This document shows, piece by piece, positions 29,501-42,795 of a stretch of DNA of 64,000 nucleotides (its first letter is position 1; the number at the start of each line of letters is the position of its first letter). Location: contig OW285192.1 in NCBI GenBank assembly GCA_935421135.1, forward strand, positions 477,501 through 541,500. Direction: 5' to 3'. The stretch comes from Bugulina stolonifera (lineage: Eukaryota; Bryozoa; Gymnolaemata; Cheilostomatida; Bugulidae). The notes below the pieces were generated by a model. That model did no database searches and was not told the origin of the DNA. It worked only from the letters and a program-made list of their open reading frames with translations. The position numbers were made by a program, and so were the translations under genes.

Positions 29501-32500
29501 GTTAAATATTGTATGCAAAGTCATGTTTTATTGATTTTCATTCAAATTATGCATTCTGAACATTGCAAAAGTGACTGAAAGACATTGTTACAAACAGCAA
29601 ATTGGTACAAAACACACTGAAAACTTACTTTCATGCAATATTGACCATATTTTACTAGTTAACAAACTAATAAATCAGGTGAATTTGTCAAAAATCACAA
29701 GTTTGACATTATGTTTCATGTTTACAAAGTTGAATATTGCATGCAAACACATGTTTTATTGATTTTAATTCAAATTATGCATTCTGAACATTGCAAAAGT
29801 GGCTGAAAGACATTGTTACAAACAGCAATTTGGTACAAAACACACTTAAAACTTACTTTCATGCAATATTGAACATCTTTTACTAGTTTACAAACTAATA
29901 ACTCAAGTGAATTTGTCAAAAATCACGAAATTGACATTATGTTTCATGTTTGCAAAGTTAAATATTGTATGCAAAGTCATGTTTTATTGATTTTCATTCA
30001 AATTATGCATTCTGAACATTGCAAAAGTGACTGAAACACATTGTTACAAACAGCAATTTGGTACAAAACACACTTAAAACTTACTTTCATGCAATATTGA
30101 ACATCTTTTACTAGTTTACAAACTAATAATTCAAGTGAATTTGTCAAAAATCACAAATTTGACATTATGTTTCATGTTTACAAAGTTGAATATTGCATGC
30201 AAGTTGTGTTTTATTGATTTTCATTCAAATTATGCATTCTGAACATTGCAAAAGTGACAGAAACACATTGTTACAAACAGCAATTTGGTACAAAACACAC
30301 TGAAAACTTACTTTCATGCAATATTGAACATCTTTTACTAGTTTACAAACTAATAACTCAAGTGAATTTGTCAAAAATCACAAAATTGACATTATGTTTC
30401 ATGTTTGCAAGGTTAAATATTGTATGCAAAGTCATGTTTTATTGATTTTCATTCAAATTATGCATTCTGAACATTGCAAAAGTGACTGAAACACATTGTT
30501 ACAAACAGCAATTTGGTACAAAACACACTGAAAACTTACTTTCATGCAATATTGAACATATTTTACTAGTTAACAAACTAATAAATCAAGTGAATTTGTC
30601 AAAAATCACAAGTTTGACATTATGTTTCATGTTTACAAAGTTGAATATTGCATGCAAACACATGTTTTATTGATTTTCATTCAAATTATGCATTCTGAAC
30701 ATTGCAAAAGTGGCTGAAAGACATTGTTACAAACAGCAATTTAGTACAAAACACACTTAAAACTTACTTTCATGCAATATTGAACATCTTTTACTAGTTT
30801 ACAAACTAATAACTCAAGTGAATTTGTCAAAAATCACGAAGTTGACATTATGTTTCATGTTTGCAAAGTTAAATATTGTATGCAAAGTCATGTTTTATTG
30901 ATTTTCATTCAAGTTATGCACTCTGAACATTGCAAAAGTGACTGAAACACATTGTTACAGACAGCAATTTGGTACAAAACACACTGAAAACTTACTTTCA
31001 TGCAATATTGAACATCTTTTACTAGTTTACAAACTAATAACTCAAGTGAATTTGTCAAAAATCACAAAATTGACATTATGTTTCATGTTTGCAAAGTTAA
31101 ATATTGTATGCAAAGTCATGTTTTATCGATTTATATTCAAATTATGCATTCTGAACATTGCAAAAGTGACTGAAACACATTGTTACAAACAGCAATTTGG
31201 TACAAAACACACTTAAAACTTACTTTCATGCAATATTGAACATATTTTACCAGTTTACAAACTAATAACTCAAGTGAATTTGTCAAAAATCACAAATTTG
31301 ACATTATGTTTCATGTTTGCAAAGTTAAATATTGTATGTAAAGTCATGTTTTATTGATTTTAATTCAATTTATGCACTCTGAACATTGCAAAAGTGACTG
31401 AAACACATTGTTACAGACAGCAATTTGGTGCAAAACGCACTGAAAACTTACTTTCATGCAACATTGAACATATTTTACTAGTTTACAAACTAATAATTCA
31501 AGTGAATTTGTCAAAAATCACAAATTTGACATTGTGTTTCATGTTTGCAAAGTTAAATATTGTATGCAAAGTCATGTTTTATTAATTTTCATTAAATTAT
31601 GCACTCTGAACATTGCAAAAGTGACTGAAACACATTGTTACAGACAGCAATTTGGTACAAAACACACTTAAAACTTACTTTCATGCAATATTGAACATAT
31701 TTTACTAGTTTACAAACTAATAATTCAAGTGAATTTGTCAAAAATCACAAATTTGACATTATGTTTCATGTTTACAAAGTTGAATATTGCATGCAAAGTC
31801 GTGTTTTATTGATTTTCATTCAAATTATGCATTCTGAACATTGCAAAAGTGACTGAAAGACATTGTTACAAACAGCAATTTGGTACAAAACACACTGAAA
31901 ACTTACTTTCATGCAATATTGAACACCTTTTACTAGTTTACAAACTAATAACTCAAGTGAATTTGTCAAAAATCACAAAATTGACATTATGTTTCATGTT
32001 TGCAAAGTTAAATATTGTATGCAAAGTCGTGTTTTATCGATTTATATTCAAATTATGCATTCTGAACATTGCAAAAGTGACTGAAACACATTGTTACAAA
32101 CAGCAATTTGGTACAAAACACACTTAAAACTTAGTTTCATGCAATATTGAACATATTTTACAAGTTTACAAACTAATAACTCAAGTGAATTTGTCAAAAA
32201 TCACAAATTTGACATTATGTTTCATGTTTGCAAAGTTAAATATTGTATGCAAAGTCATGTTTTATTGATTTTCATTCAAGTTATGCACTCTGAACATTGC
32301 AAAAGTGACTGAAACACATTGTTACAGACAGCAATTTGGTACAAAACACACTGAAAACTTACTTTCATGCAACATTGAACATCTTTTACTAGTTTACAAA
32401 CTAATAATACAAGTGAATTTGTCAAAAATCACAAATTTGACATTATGTTTCATGTTTACAAAGTTGAATATTGCATGCAAAGTCGTGTTTTATTGATTTT

Positions 32501-32918
32501 CATTCAAATTATGCATTCTGAACATTGCAAAAGTGACTGAAAGACATTGTTACAAACAGCAATTTGGTACAAAACACACTGAAAACTTACTTTCATGCAA
32601 TATTGAACATCTTTTACTAGTTTACAAACTAATAACTCAAGTGAATTTGTCAAAAATCACAAAATTGACATTATGTTTCATGTTTGCAAAGTTAAATATT
32701 GTATGCAAAGTCATGTTTTATCGATTTATATTCAAATTATGCATTCTGAACATTGCAAAAGTGACTGAAACACATTGTTACAAACAGCAATTTGGTACAA
32801 AACACACTTAAAACTTACTTTCATGCAATATTGAACATATTTTACAAGTTTACAAACTAATAACTCAAGTGAATTTGTCAAAAATCACAAATTTGACATT
32901 ATGTTTCATGTTTGCAAA
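29501..32918. repeat. 15-monomer HOR, second unit in 49-mer copy 3
   Basis: Landmarks at 29571, 30254, 30482, 30938, 31394, 31849, 32305 and 32533 follow the first unit at 3418 bp. Confidence 0.88.
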
Positions 32919-33660
32919 GTTAAATATTGTATGCAAAGTCATGTTTTATTGATTTTCATTCAAATTATGCATTCTGAACATTGCAAAAGTGACTGAAAGA
33001 CATTGTTACAAACAGCAAATTGGTACAAAACACACTGAAAACTTACTTTCATGCAATATTGACCATATTTTACTAGTTAACAAACTAATAAATCAGGTGA
33101 ATTTGTCAAAAATCACAAGTTTGACATTATGTTTCATGTTTACAAAGTTGAATATTGCATGCAAACACATGTTTTATTGATTTTAATTCAAATTATGCAT
33201 TCTGAACATTGCAAAAGTGGCTGAAAGACATTGTTACAAACAGCAATTTGGTACAAAACACACTTAAAACTTACTTTCATGCAATATTGAACATCTTTTA
33301 CTAGTTTACAAACTAATAACTCAAGTGAATTTGTCAAAAATCACGAAATTGACATTATGTTTCATGTTTGCAAAGTTAAATATTGTATGCAAAGTCATGT
33401 TTTATTGATTTTCATTCAAATTATGCATTCTGAACATTGCAAAAGTGACTGAAACACATTGTTACAAACAGCAATTTGGTACAAAACACACTTAAAACTT
33501 ACTTTCATGCAATATTGAACATCTTTTACTAGTTTACAAACTAATAATTCAAGTGAATTTGTCAAAAATCACAAATTTGACATTATGTTTCATGTTTACA
33601 AAGTTGAATATTGCATGCAAGTTGTGTTTTATTGATTTTCATTCAAATTATGCATTCTGA
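32919..33660. repeat. Partial third 15-mer HOR unit in 49-mer copy 3, slightly longer than in copies 1 and 2
   Basis: Unlike copies 1 and 2, this third unit does not leave the pattern at the usual exit. It keeps the aattc, aatttg and gcatgcaagttg variants to the end of the monomer at 33445-33671, then changes to a ctgaaagac monomer where the 15-mer would have cagaaacac. Confidence 0.8.
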
Positions 33661-36482
33661 ACATTGCAAAAGTGACTGAAAGACATTGTTACAAACAGCA
33701 ATTTGGTACAAAACACACTGAAAACTTACTTTCATGCAATATTGAACATCTTTTACTAGTTTACAAACTAATAACTCAAGTGAATTTGTCAAAAATCACA
33801 AAATTGACATTATGTTTCATGTTTGCAAAGTTAAATATTGTATGCAAAGTCATGTTTTATCGATTTATATTCAAATTATGCATTCTGAACATTGCAAAAG
33901 TGACTGAAACACATTGTTACAAACAGCAATTCGGTACAAAACACACTTAAAACTTACTTTCATGCAATATTGAACCTATTTTACAAGTTTACAAACTAAT
34001 AACTCAAGTGAATTTGTCAAAAATCACAAATTTGACATTATGTTTCATGTTTGCAAAGTTAAATATTGTATGCAAAGTCATGTTTTATTGATTTTCATTC
34101 AAATTATGCATTCTGAACATTGCAAAAGTGACTGAAAGACATTGTTACAAACAGCAAATTGGTACAAAACACACTGAAAACTTACTTTCATGCGATATTG
34201 ACCATATTTTACTAGTTAACAAACTAATAAATCAAGTGAATTTGTCAAAAATCACAAGTTTGACATTATGTTTCATGTTTACAAAGTTGAATATTGCATG
34301 CAAACACATGTTTTATTGATTTTAATTCAAATTATGCATTCTGAACATTGCAAAAGTGGCTGAAAGACATTGTTACAAACAGCAATTTGGTACAAAACAC
34401 ACTAAAAACTTACTTTCATGCAATATTGAACATCTTTTACTAGTTTACAAACTAATAACTCAAGTGAATTTGTCAAAAATCACGAAATTGACATTATGGT
34501 TCATGTTTGCAAAGTTAAATATTGTATGCAAAGTCATGTTTTATTGATTTTCATTCAAATTATGCATTCTGAACATTGCAAAAGTGACTGAAACACATTG
34601 TTACAAACAGCAATTTGGTACAAAACACACTTAAAACTTACTTTCATGCAATATTGAACATCTTTTACTAGTTTACAAACTAATAATTCAAGTGAATTTG
34701 TCAAAAATCACAAATTTGACATTATGTTTCATGTTTACAAAGTTGAATATTGCATGCAAGTTGTGTTTTATTGATTTTCATTCAAATTATGCATTCTGAA
34801 CATTGCAAAAGTGACTGAAAGACATTGTTACAAACAGCAATTTGGTACAAAACACACTGAAAACTTACTTTCATGCAATATTGAACATCTTTTACTAGTT
34901 TACAAACTAATAACTCAAGTGAATTTGTCAAAAATCACAAAATTGACATTATGTTTCATGTTTGCAAGGTTAAATATTGTATGCAAAGTCATGTTTTATT
35001 GATTTTCATTCAAATTATGCATTCTGAACATTGCAAAAGTGACTGAAAGACATTGTTACAAACAGCAAATTGGTACAAAACACACTGAAAACTTACTTTC
35101 ATGCAATATTGACCATATTTTACTAGTTAACAAACTAATAAATCAAGTGAATTTGTCAAAAATCACAAGTTTGACATTATGTTTCATGTTTACAAAGTTG
35201 AATATTGCATGCAAACACATGTTTTATTGATTTTAATTCAAATTATGCATTCTGAACATTGCAAAAGTGGCTGAAAGACATTGTTACAAACAGCAATTTG
35301 GTACAAAACACACTTAAAACTTACTTTCATGCAATATTGAACATCTTTTACTAGTTTACAAACTAATAACTCAAGTGAATTTGTCAAAAATTGCGAAATT
35401 GACATTATGTTTCATGTTTGCAAAGTTAAATATTGTATGCAAAGTCATGTTTTATTGATTTTCATTCAAATTATGCATTCTGAACATTGCAAAAGTGACT
35501 GAAACACATTGTTACAAACAGCAATTTGGTACAAAACACACTTAAAACTTACTTTCATGCAATATTGAACATCTTTTACTAGTTTACAAACTAATAATTC
35601 AAGTGAATTTGTCAAAAATCACAAATTTGACATTATGTTTCATGTTTACAAAGTTGAATATTGCATGCAAGTTGTGTTTTATTGATTTTCATTCAAATTA
35701 TGCATTCTGAACATTGCAAAAGTGACTGAAAGACATTGTTACAAACAGCAAATTGGTACAAAACACACTGAAAACTTACTTTCATGCAATATTGACCATA
35801 TTTTACTAGTTAACAAACTAATAAATCAAGTGAATTTGTCAAAAATCACAAGTTTGACATTATGTTTCATGTTTACAAAGTTGAATATTGCATGCAAACA
35901 CATGTTTTATTGATTTTAATTCAAATTATGCATTCTGAACATTGCAAAAGTGGCTGAAAGACATTGTTACAAACAGCAATTTGGTACAAAACACACTTAA
36001 AACTTACTTTCATGCAATATTGAACATTTTTTACTAGTTTACGAACTAATAACTCAAGTGAATTTGTCAAAAATCACGAAATTGACATTATGTTTCATGT
36101 TTGCGAAGTTAAATATTGTATGCAAAGTCATGTTTTATTGATTTTCATTCAAATTATGCATTCTGAACATTGCAAAAGTGACTGAAACACATTGTTACAA
36201 ACAGCAATTTGGTACAAAACACACTAAAAACTTACTTTCATGCAATATTGAACATCTTTTACTAGTTTACAAACTAATAATTCAAGTGAATTTGTCAAAA
36301 ATCACAAATTTGACATTATGTTTCATGTTTACAAAGTTGAATATTGCATGCAAGTTGTGTTTTATTGATTTTCATTCAAATTATGCAATCTGAACATTGC
36401 AAAAGTGACTGAAACACATTGTTACAAACAGCAATTTGGTACAAAACACACTGAAAACTTACTTGCATGCAATATTGAACAT
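33548..36482. repeat. Divergent satellite block with private variants
   Basis: About 13 monomers of the same family that do not follow the 11165-bp order. They carry changes not noticed elsewhere except in the distant copy: caattcggta at 33928, gaacctatt at 33974, tgcgatatt at 34191, gtggctgaaag followed by ctaaaaac near 34400, attatggttc at 34493, aaattgcgaaa at 35389, tttgcgaag at 36101, atgcaatctg at 36384 and acttgcatgc at 36461. The same set recurs 21188 bp downstream, so the block was copied after these changes arose. Confidence 0.85.
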
Positions 36483-39216
36483 CTTTTACTAGTTTACAAA
36501 CTAATAACTCAAGTGAATTTGTCAAAAATCACAAAATTGACATTATGTTTCATGTTTGCAAGGTTAAATATTGTATGCAAAGTCATGTTTTATTGATTTT
36601 CATTCAAATTATGCATTCTGAACATTGCAAAAGTGACTGAAAGACATTGTTACAAACAGCAAATTGGTACAAAACACACTGAAAACTTACTTTCATGCAA
36701 TATTGACCATATTTTACTAGTTAACAAACTAATAAATCAAGTGAATTTGTCAAAAATCACAAGTTTGACATTATGTTTCATGTTTACAAAGTTGAATATT
36801 GCATGCAAACACATGTTTTATTGATTTTAATTCAAATTATGCATTCTGAACATTGCAAAAGTGGCTGAAAGACATTGTTACAAACAGCAATTTGGTACAA
36901 AACACACTTAAAACTTACTTTCATGCAATATTGAACATCTTTTACTAGTTTACAAACTAATAACTCAAGTGAATTTGTCAAAAATCACGAAATTGACATT
37001 ATGTTTCATGTTTGCAAAGTTAAATATTGTATGCAAAGTCATGTTTTATTGATTTTCATTCAAATTATGCATTCTGAACATTGCAAAAGTGACTGAAACA
37101 CATTGTTACAAACAGCAATTTGGTACAAAACACACTTAAAACTTACTTTCATGCAATATTGAACATCTTTTACTAGTTTACAAACTAATAATTCAAGTGA
37201 ATTTGTCAAAAATCACAAATTTGACATTATGTTTCATGTTTACAAAGTTGAATATTGCATGCAAGTTGTGTTTTATTGATTTTCATTCAAATTATGCATT
37301 CTGAACATTGCAAAAGTGACAGAAACACATTGTTACAAACAGCAATTTGGTACAAAACACACTGAAAACTTACTTTCATGCAATATTGAACATCTTTTAC
37401 TAGTTTACAAACTAATAACTCAAGTGAATTTGTCAAAAATCACAAAATTGACATTATGTTTCATGTTTGCAAGGTTAAATATTGTATGCAAAGTCATGTT
37501 TTATTGATTTTCATTCAAGTTATGCACTCTGAACATTGCAAAAGTGACTGAAACACATTGTTACAAACAGCAATTTGGTACAAAACACACTGAAAACTTA
37601 CTTTCATGCAATATTGAACATATTTTACTAGTTAACAAACTAATAAATCAAGTGAATTTGTCAAAAATCACAAGTTTGACATTATGTTTCATGTTTACAA
37701 AGTTGAATATTGCATGCAAACACATGTTTTATTGATTTTCATTCAAATTATGCATTCTGAACATTGCAAAAGTGGCTGAAAGACATTGTTACAAACAGCA
37801 ATTTGGTACAAAACACACTTAAAACTTACTTTCATGCAATATTGAACATCTTTTACTAGTTTACAAACTAATAACTCAAGTGAATTTGTCAAAAATCACG
37901 AAGTTGACATTATGTTTCATGTTTGCAAAGTTAAATATTGTATGCAAAGTCATGTTTTATTGATTTTCATTCAAGTTGTGCACTCTGAACATTGCAAAAG
38001 TGACTGAAACACATTGTTACAGACAGCAATTTGGTACAAAACACACTGAAAACTTACTTTCATGGAATATTGAACATCTTTTACTAGTTTACAAACTAAT
38101 AACTCAAGTGAATTTGTCAAAAATCACAAAATTGACATTATGTTTCATGTTTGCAAAGTTAAATATTGTATGCAAAGTCATGTTTTATCGATTTATATTC
38201 AAATTATGCATTCTGAACATTGCTAAAGTGACTGAAACACATTGTTACAAACAGCAATTTGGTACAAAACACACTTAAAACTTACTTTCATGCAATATTG
38301 AACATATTTTACCAGTTTACAAACAAATAACTCAAGTGAATTTGTCAAAAATCACAAATTTGACATTATGTTTCATGTTTGCAAAGTTAAATATTGTATG
38401 TAAAGTCATGTTTTATTGATTTTAATTCAATTTATGCACTCTGAACATTGCAAAAGTGACTGAAACACATTGTTACAGACAGCAATTTGGTGCAAAACGC
38501 ACTGAAAACTTACTTTCATGCAACATTGAACATATTTTACTAGTTTACAAACTAATAATTCAAGTGAATTTGTCAAAAATCACAAATTTGACATTGTGTT
38601 TCATGTTTGCAAAGTTAAATATTGTATGCAAAGTCATGTTTTATTAATTTTCATTAAATTATGCACTCTGAACATTGCAAAAGTGACTGAAACACATTGT
38701 TACAGACAGCAATTTGGTACAAAACACACTTAAAACTTACTTTCATGCAATATTGAACATATTTTACTAGTTTACAAACTAATAATTCAAGTGAATTTGT
38801 CAAAAATCACAAATTTGACATTATGTTTCATGTTTACAAAGTTGAATATTGCATGCAAAGTCGTGTTTTATTGATTTTCATTCAAATTATGCATTCTGAA
38901 CATTGCAAAAGTGACTGAAAGACATTGTTACAAACAGCAATTTGGTACAAAACACACTGAAAACTTACTTTCATGCAATATTGAACACCTTTTACTAGTT
39001 TACAAACTAATAACTCAAGTGAATTTGTCAAAAATCACAAAATTGACATTATGTTTCATGTTTGCAAAGTTAAATATTGTATGCAAAGTCATGTTTTATC
39101 GATTTATATTCAAATTATGCATTCTGAACATTGCAAAAGTGACTGAAACACATTGTTACAAACAGCAATTTGGTACAAAACACACTTAAAACTTAGTTTC
39201 ATGCAATATTGAACAT
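36483..39216. repeat. 12-monomer tandem duplication, copy 1 (2734 bp)
   Basis: Landmarks at 36633, 37316, 37544, 37976, 38456 and 38911 recur 2734 bp later (39367, 40050, 40278, 40710, 41190, 41645). 2734 equals 12 x 228 minus 2. The right edge is fixed by C 39217 versus A 41951; the left edge lies within 36467-36483. One difference seen is T 38224 (gctaaag) versus A 40958 (gcaaaag). The part 37596-39216 is also collinear with 1-1621. Confidence 0.88.
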
Positions 39217-41950
39217 CTTTTACTAGTTTACAAACTAATAACTCAAGTGAATTTGTCAAAAATCACAAAATTGACATTATGTTTCATGTTTGCAAGGTTA
39301 AATATTGTATGCAAAGTCATGTTTTATTGATTTTCATTCAAATTATGCATTCTGAACATTGCAAAAGTGACTGAAAGACATTGTTACAAACAGCAAATTG
39401 GTACAAAACACACTGAAAACTTACTTTCATGCAATATTGACCATATTTTACTAGTTAACAAACTAATAAATCAAGTGAATTTGTCAAAAATCACAAGTTT
39501 GACATTATGTTTCATGTTTACAAAGTTGAATATTGCATGCAAACACATGTTTTATTGATTTTAATTCAAATTATGCATTCTGAACATTGCAAAAGTGGCT
39601 GAAAGACATTGTTACAAACAGCAATTTGGTACAAAACACACTTAAAACTTACTTTCATGCAATATTGAACATCTTTTACTAGTTTACAAACTAATAACTC
39701 AAGTGAATTTGTCAAAAATCACGAAATTGACATTATGTTTCATGTTTGCAAAGTTAAATATTGTATGCAAAGTCATGTTTTATTGATTTTCATTCAAATT
39801 ATGCATTCTGAACATTGCAAAAGTGACTGAAACACATTGTTACAAACAGCAATTTGGTACAAAACACACTTAAAACTTACTTTCATGCAATATTGAACAT
39901 CTTTTACTAGTTTACAAACTAATAATTCAAGTGAATTTGTCAAAAATCACAAATTTGACATTATGTTTCATGTTTACAAAGTTGAATATTGCATGCAAGT
40001 TGTGTTTTATTGATTTTCATTCAAATTATGCATTCTGAACATTGCAAAAGTGACAGAAACACATTGTTACAAACAGCAATTTGGTACAAAACACACTGAA
40101 AACTTACTTTCATGCAATATTGAACATCTTTTACTAGTTTACAAACTAATAACTCAAGTGAATTTGTCAAAAATCACAAAATTGACATTATGTTTCATGT
40201 TTGCAAGGTTAAATATTGTATGCAAAGTCATGTTTTATTGATTTTCATTCAAGTTATGCACTCTGAACATTGCAAAAGTGACTGAAACACATTGTTACAA
40301 ACAGCAATTTGGTACAAAACACACTGAAAACTTACTTTCATGCAATATTGAACATATTTTACTAGTTAACAAACTAATAAATCAAGTGAATTTGTCAAAA
40401 ATCACAAGTTTGACATTATGTTTCATGTTTACAAAGTTGAATATTGCATGCAAACACATGTTTTATTGATTTTCATTCAAATTATGCATTCTGAACATTG
40501 CAAAAGTGGCTGAAAGACATTGTTACAAACAGCAATTTGGTACAAAACACACTTAAAACTTACTTTCATGCAATATTGAACATCTTTTACTAGTTTACAA
40601 ACTAATAACTCAAGTGAATTTGTCAAAAATCACGAAGTTGACATTATGTTTCATGTTTGCAAAGTTAAATATTGTATGCAAAGTCATGTTTTATTGATTT
40701 TCATTCAAGTTGTGCACTCTGAACATTGCAAAAGTGACTGAAACACATTGTTACAGACAGCAATTTGGTACAAAACACACTGAAAACTTACTTTCATGGA
40801 ATATTGAACATCTTTTACTAGTTTACAAACTAATAACTCAAGTGAATTTGTCAAAAATCACAAAATTGACATTATGTTTCATGTTTGCAAAGTTAAATAT
40901 TGTATGCAAAGTCATGTTTTATCGATTTATATTCAAATTATGCATTCTGAACATTGCAAAAGTGACTGAAACACATTGTTACAAACAGCAATTTGGTACA
41001 AAACACACTTAAAACTTACTTTCATGCAATATTGAACATATTTTACCAGTTTACAAACAAATAACTCAAGTGAATTTGTCAAAAATCACAAATTTGACAT
41101 TATGTTTCATGTTTGCAAAGTTAAATATTGTATGTAAAGTCATGTTTTATTGATTTTAATTCAATTTATGCACTCTGAACATTGCAAAAGTGACTGAAAC
41201 ACATTGTTACAGACAGCAATTTGGTGCAAAACGCACTGAAAACTTACTTTCATGCAACATTGAACATATTTTACTAGTTTACAAACTAATAATTCAAGTG
41301 AATTTGTCAAAAATCACAAATTTGACATTGTGTTTCATGTTTGCAAAGTTAAATATTGTATGCAAAGTCATGTTTTATTAATTTTCATTAAATTATGCAC
41401 TCTGAACATTGCAAAAGTGACTGAAACACATTGTTACAGACAGCAATTTGGTACAAAACACACTTAAAACTTACTTTCATGCAATATTGAACATATTTTA
41501 CTAGTTTACAAACTAATAATTCAAGTGAATTTGTCAAAAATCACAAATTTGACATTATGTTTCATGTTTACAAAGTTGAATATTGCATGCAAAGTCGTGT
41601 TTTATTGATTTTCATTCAAATTATGCATTCTGAACATTGCAAAAGTGACTGAAAGACATTGTTACAAACAGCAATTTGGTACAAAACACACTGAAAACTT
41701 ACTTTCATGCAATATTGAACACCTTTTACTAGTTTACAAACTAATAACTCAAGTGAATTTGTCAAAAATCACAAAATTGACATTATGTTTCATGTTTGCA
41801 AAGTTAAATATTGTATGCAAAGTCATGTTTTATCGATTTATATTCAAATTATGCATTCTGAACATTGCAAAAGTGACTGAAACACATTGTTACAAACAGC
41901 AATTTGGTACAAAACACACTTAAAACTTAGTTTCATGCAATATTGAACAT
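39217..41950. repeat. 12-monomer tandem duplication, copy 2 (2734 bp)
   Basis: Direct tandem copy of 36483-39216. The junction monomer combines the unusual acttagtttc start (39191), characteristic of the catattttacaag type, with a catcttttactag continuation, so it is a recombinant. From 40330 on, the copy is also collinear with the start of the window, and that collinearity continues past the end of this unit. Confidence 0.88.
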
Positions 41951-42734
41951 ATTTTACAAGTTTACAAACTAATAACTCAAGTGAATTTGTCAAAAATCAC
42001 AAATTTGACATTATGTTTCATGTTTGCAAAGTTAAATATTGTATGCAAAGTCATGTTTTATTGATTTTCATTCAAGTTATGCACTCTGAACATTGCAAAA
42101 GTGACTGAAACACATTGTTACAGACAGCAATTTGGTACAAAACACACTGAAAACTTACTTTCATGCAACATTGAACATCTTTTACTAGTTTACAAACTAA
42201 TAATTCAAGTGAATTTGTCAAAAATCACAAATTTGACATTATGTTTCATGTTTGCAAAGTTAAATATTGTATGCAAAGTCATGTTTTATCGATTTATATT
42301 CAAATTATGCATTCTGAACATTGCAAAAGTGACTGAAACACATTGTTACAAACAGCAATTTGGTACAAAACACACTTAAAACTTACTTTCATGCAATATT
42401 GAACATATTTTACAAGTTTACAAACTAATAACTCAAGTGAATTTGTCAAAAATCACAAATTTGACATTATGTTTCATGTTTGCAAAGTTAAATATTGTAT
42501 GCAAAGTCATGTTTTATTGATTTTCATTCAAGTTATGCACTCTGAACATTGCAAAAGTGACTGAAACACATTGTTACAGACAGCAATTTGGTACAAAACA
42601 CACTGAAAACTTACTTTCATGCAACATTGAACATCTTTTACTAGTTTACAAACTAATAATTCAAGTGAATTTGTCAAAAATCACAAATTTGACATTATGT
42701 TTCATGTTTACAAAGTTGAATATTGCATGCAAAG

Positions 42735-42795
42735 TCGTGTTTTATTGATTTTCATTCAAATTATGCATTCTGAACATTGCAAAAGTGACTGAAAG
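42735..42795. other. Junction of a 456-bp (two-monomer) deletion
   Basis: Left of here the order follows 24558 and 2228; right of here it follows 25242 and 2912. The two monomers found at 2456-2911 in the reference copy are absent. The crossover sits somewhere in the shared stretch up to the diagnostic gaaagac at 42791-42797. Whether copy 1 gained the dimer or this copy lost it cannot be decided from the window. Confidence 0.8.

Larger units (their letters stand above)
23067..33547. repeat. 49-monomer higher-order unit, copy 3, incomplete (about 10481 bp)
   Basis: Continues in step with copy 2 at 11165 bp until C at 22383 is matched by T at 33548. Where copies 1 and 2 leave the 15-mer pattern (11218 and 22383), this copy keeps following it for a further stretch of about 110 bp and then enters a different block. 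The final 684 bp or so of the unit, including the monomer seen at 11571 and 22736, are therefore absent at the expected place. Confidence 0.85.
27834..38305. repeat. 10.5-kb segmental duplication, upstream copy
   Basis: Matches 49022-59493 at a constant offset of 21188 bp (landmarks 27976/49164, 30254/51442, 33672/54860, 36178/57366 and 37544/58732). The left edge is set by C 27833 versus T 49021, the right edge by A 38306 versus C 59494. Three single-base differences were seen: G 37978/A 59166, G 38065/C 59253 and T 38224/A 59412, all in the last 330 bp. It spans the end of 49-mer copy 3, the divergent block and part of the first 12-mer unit. Confidence 0.88.
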
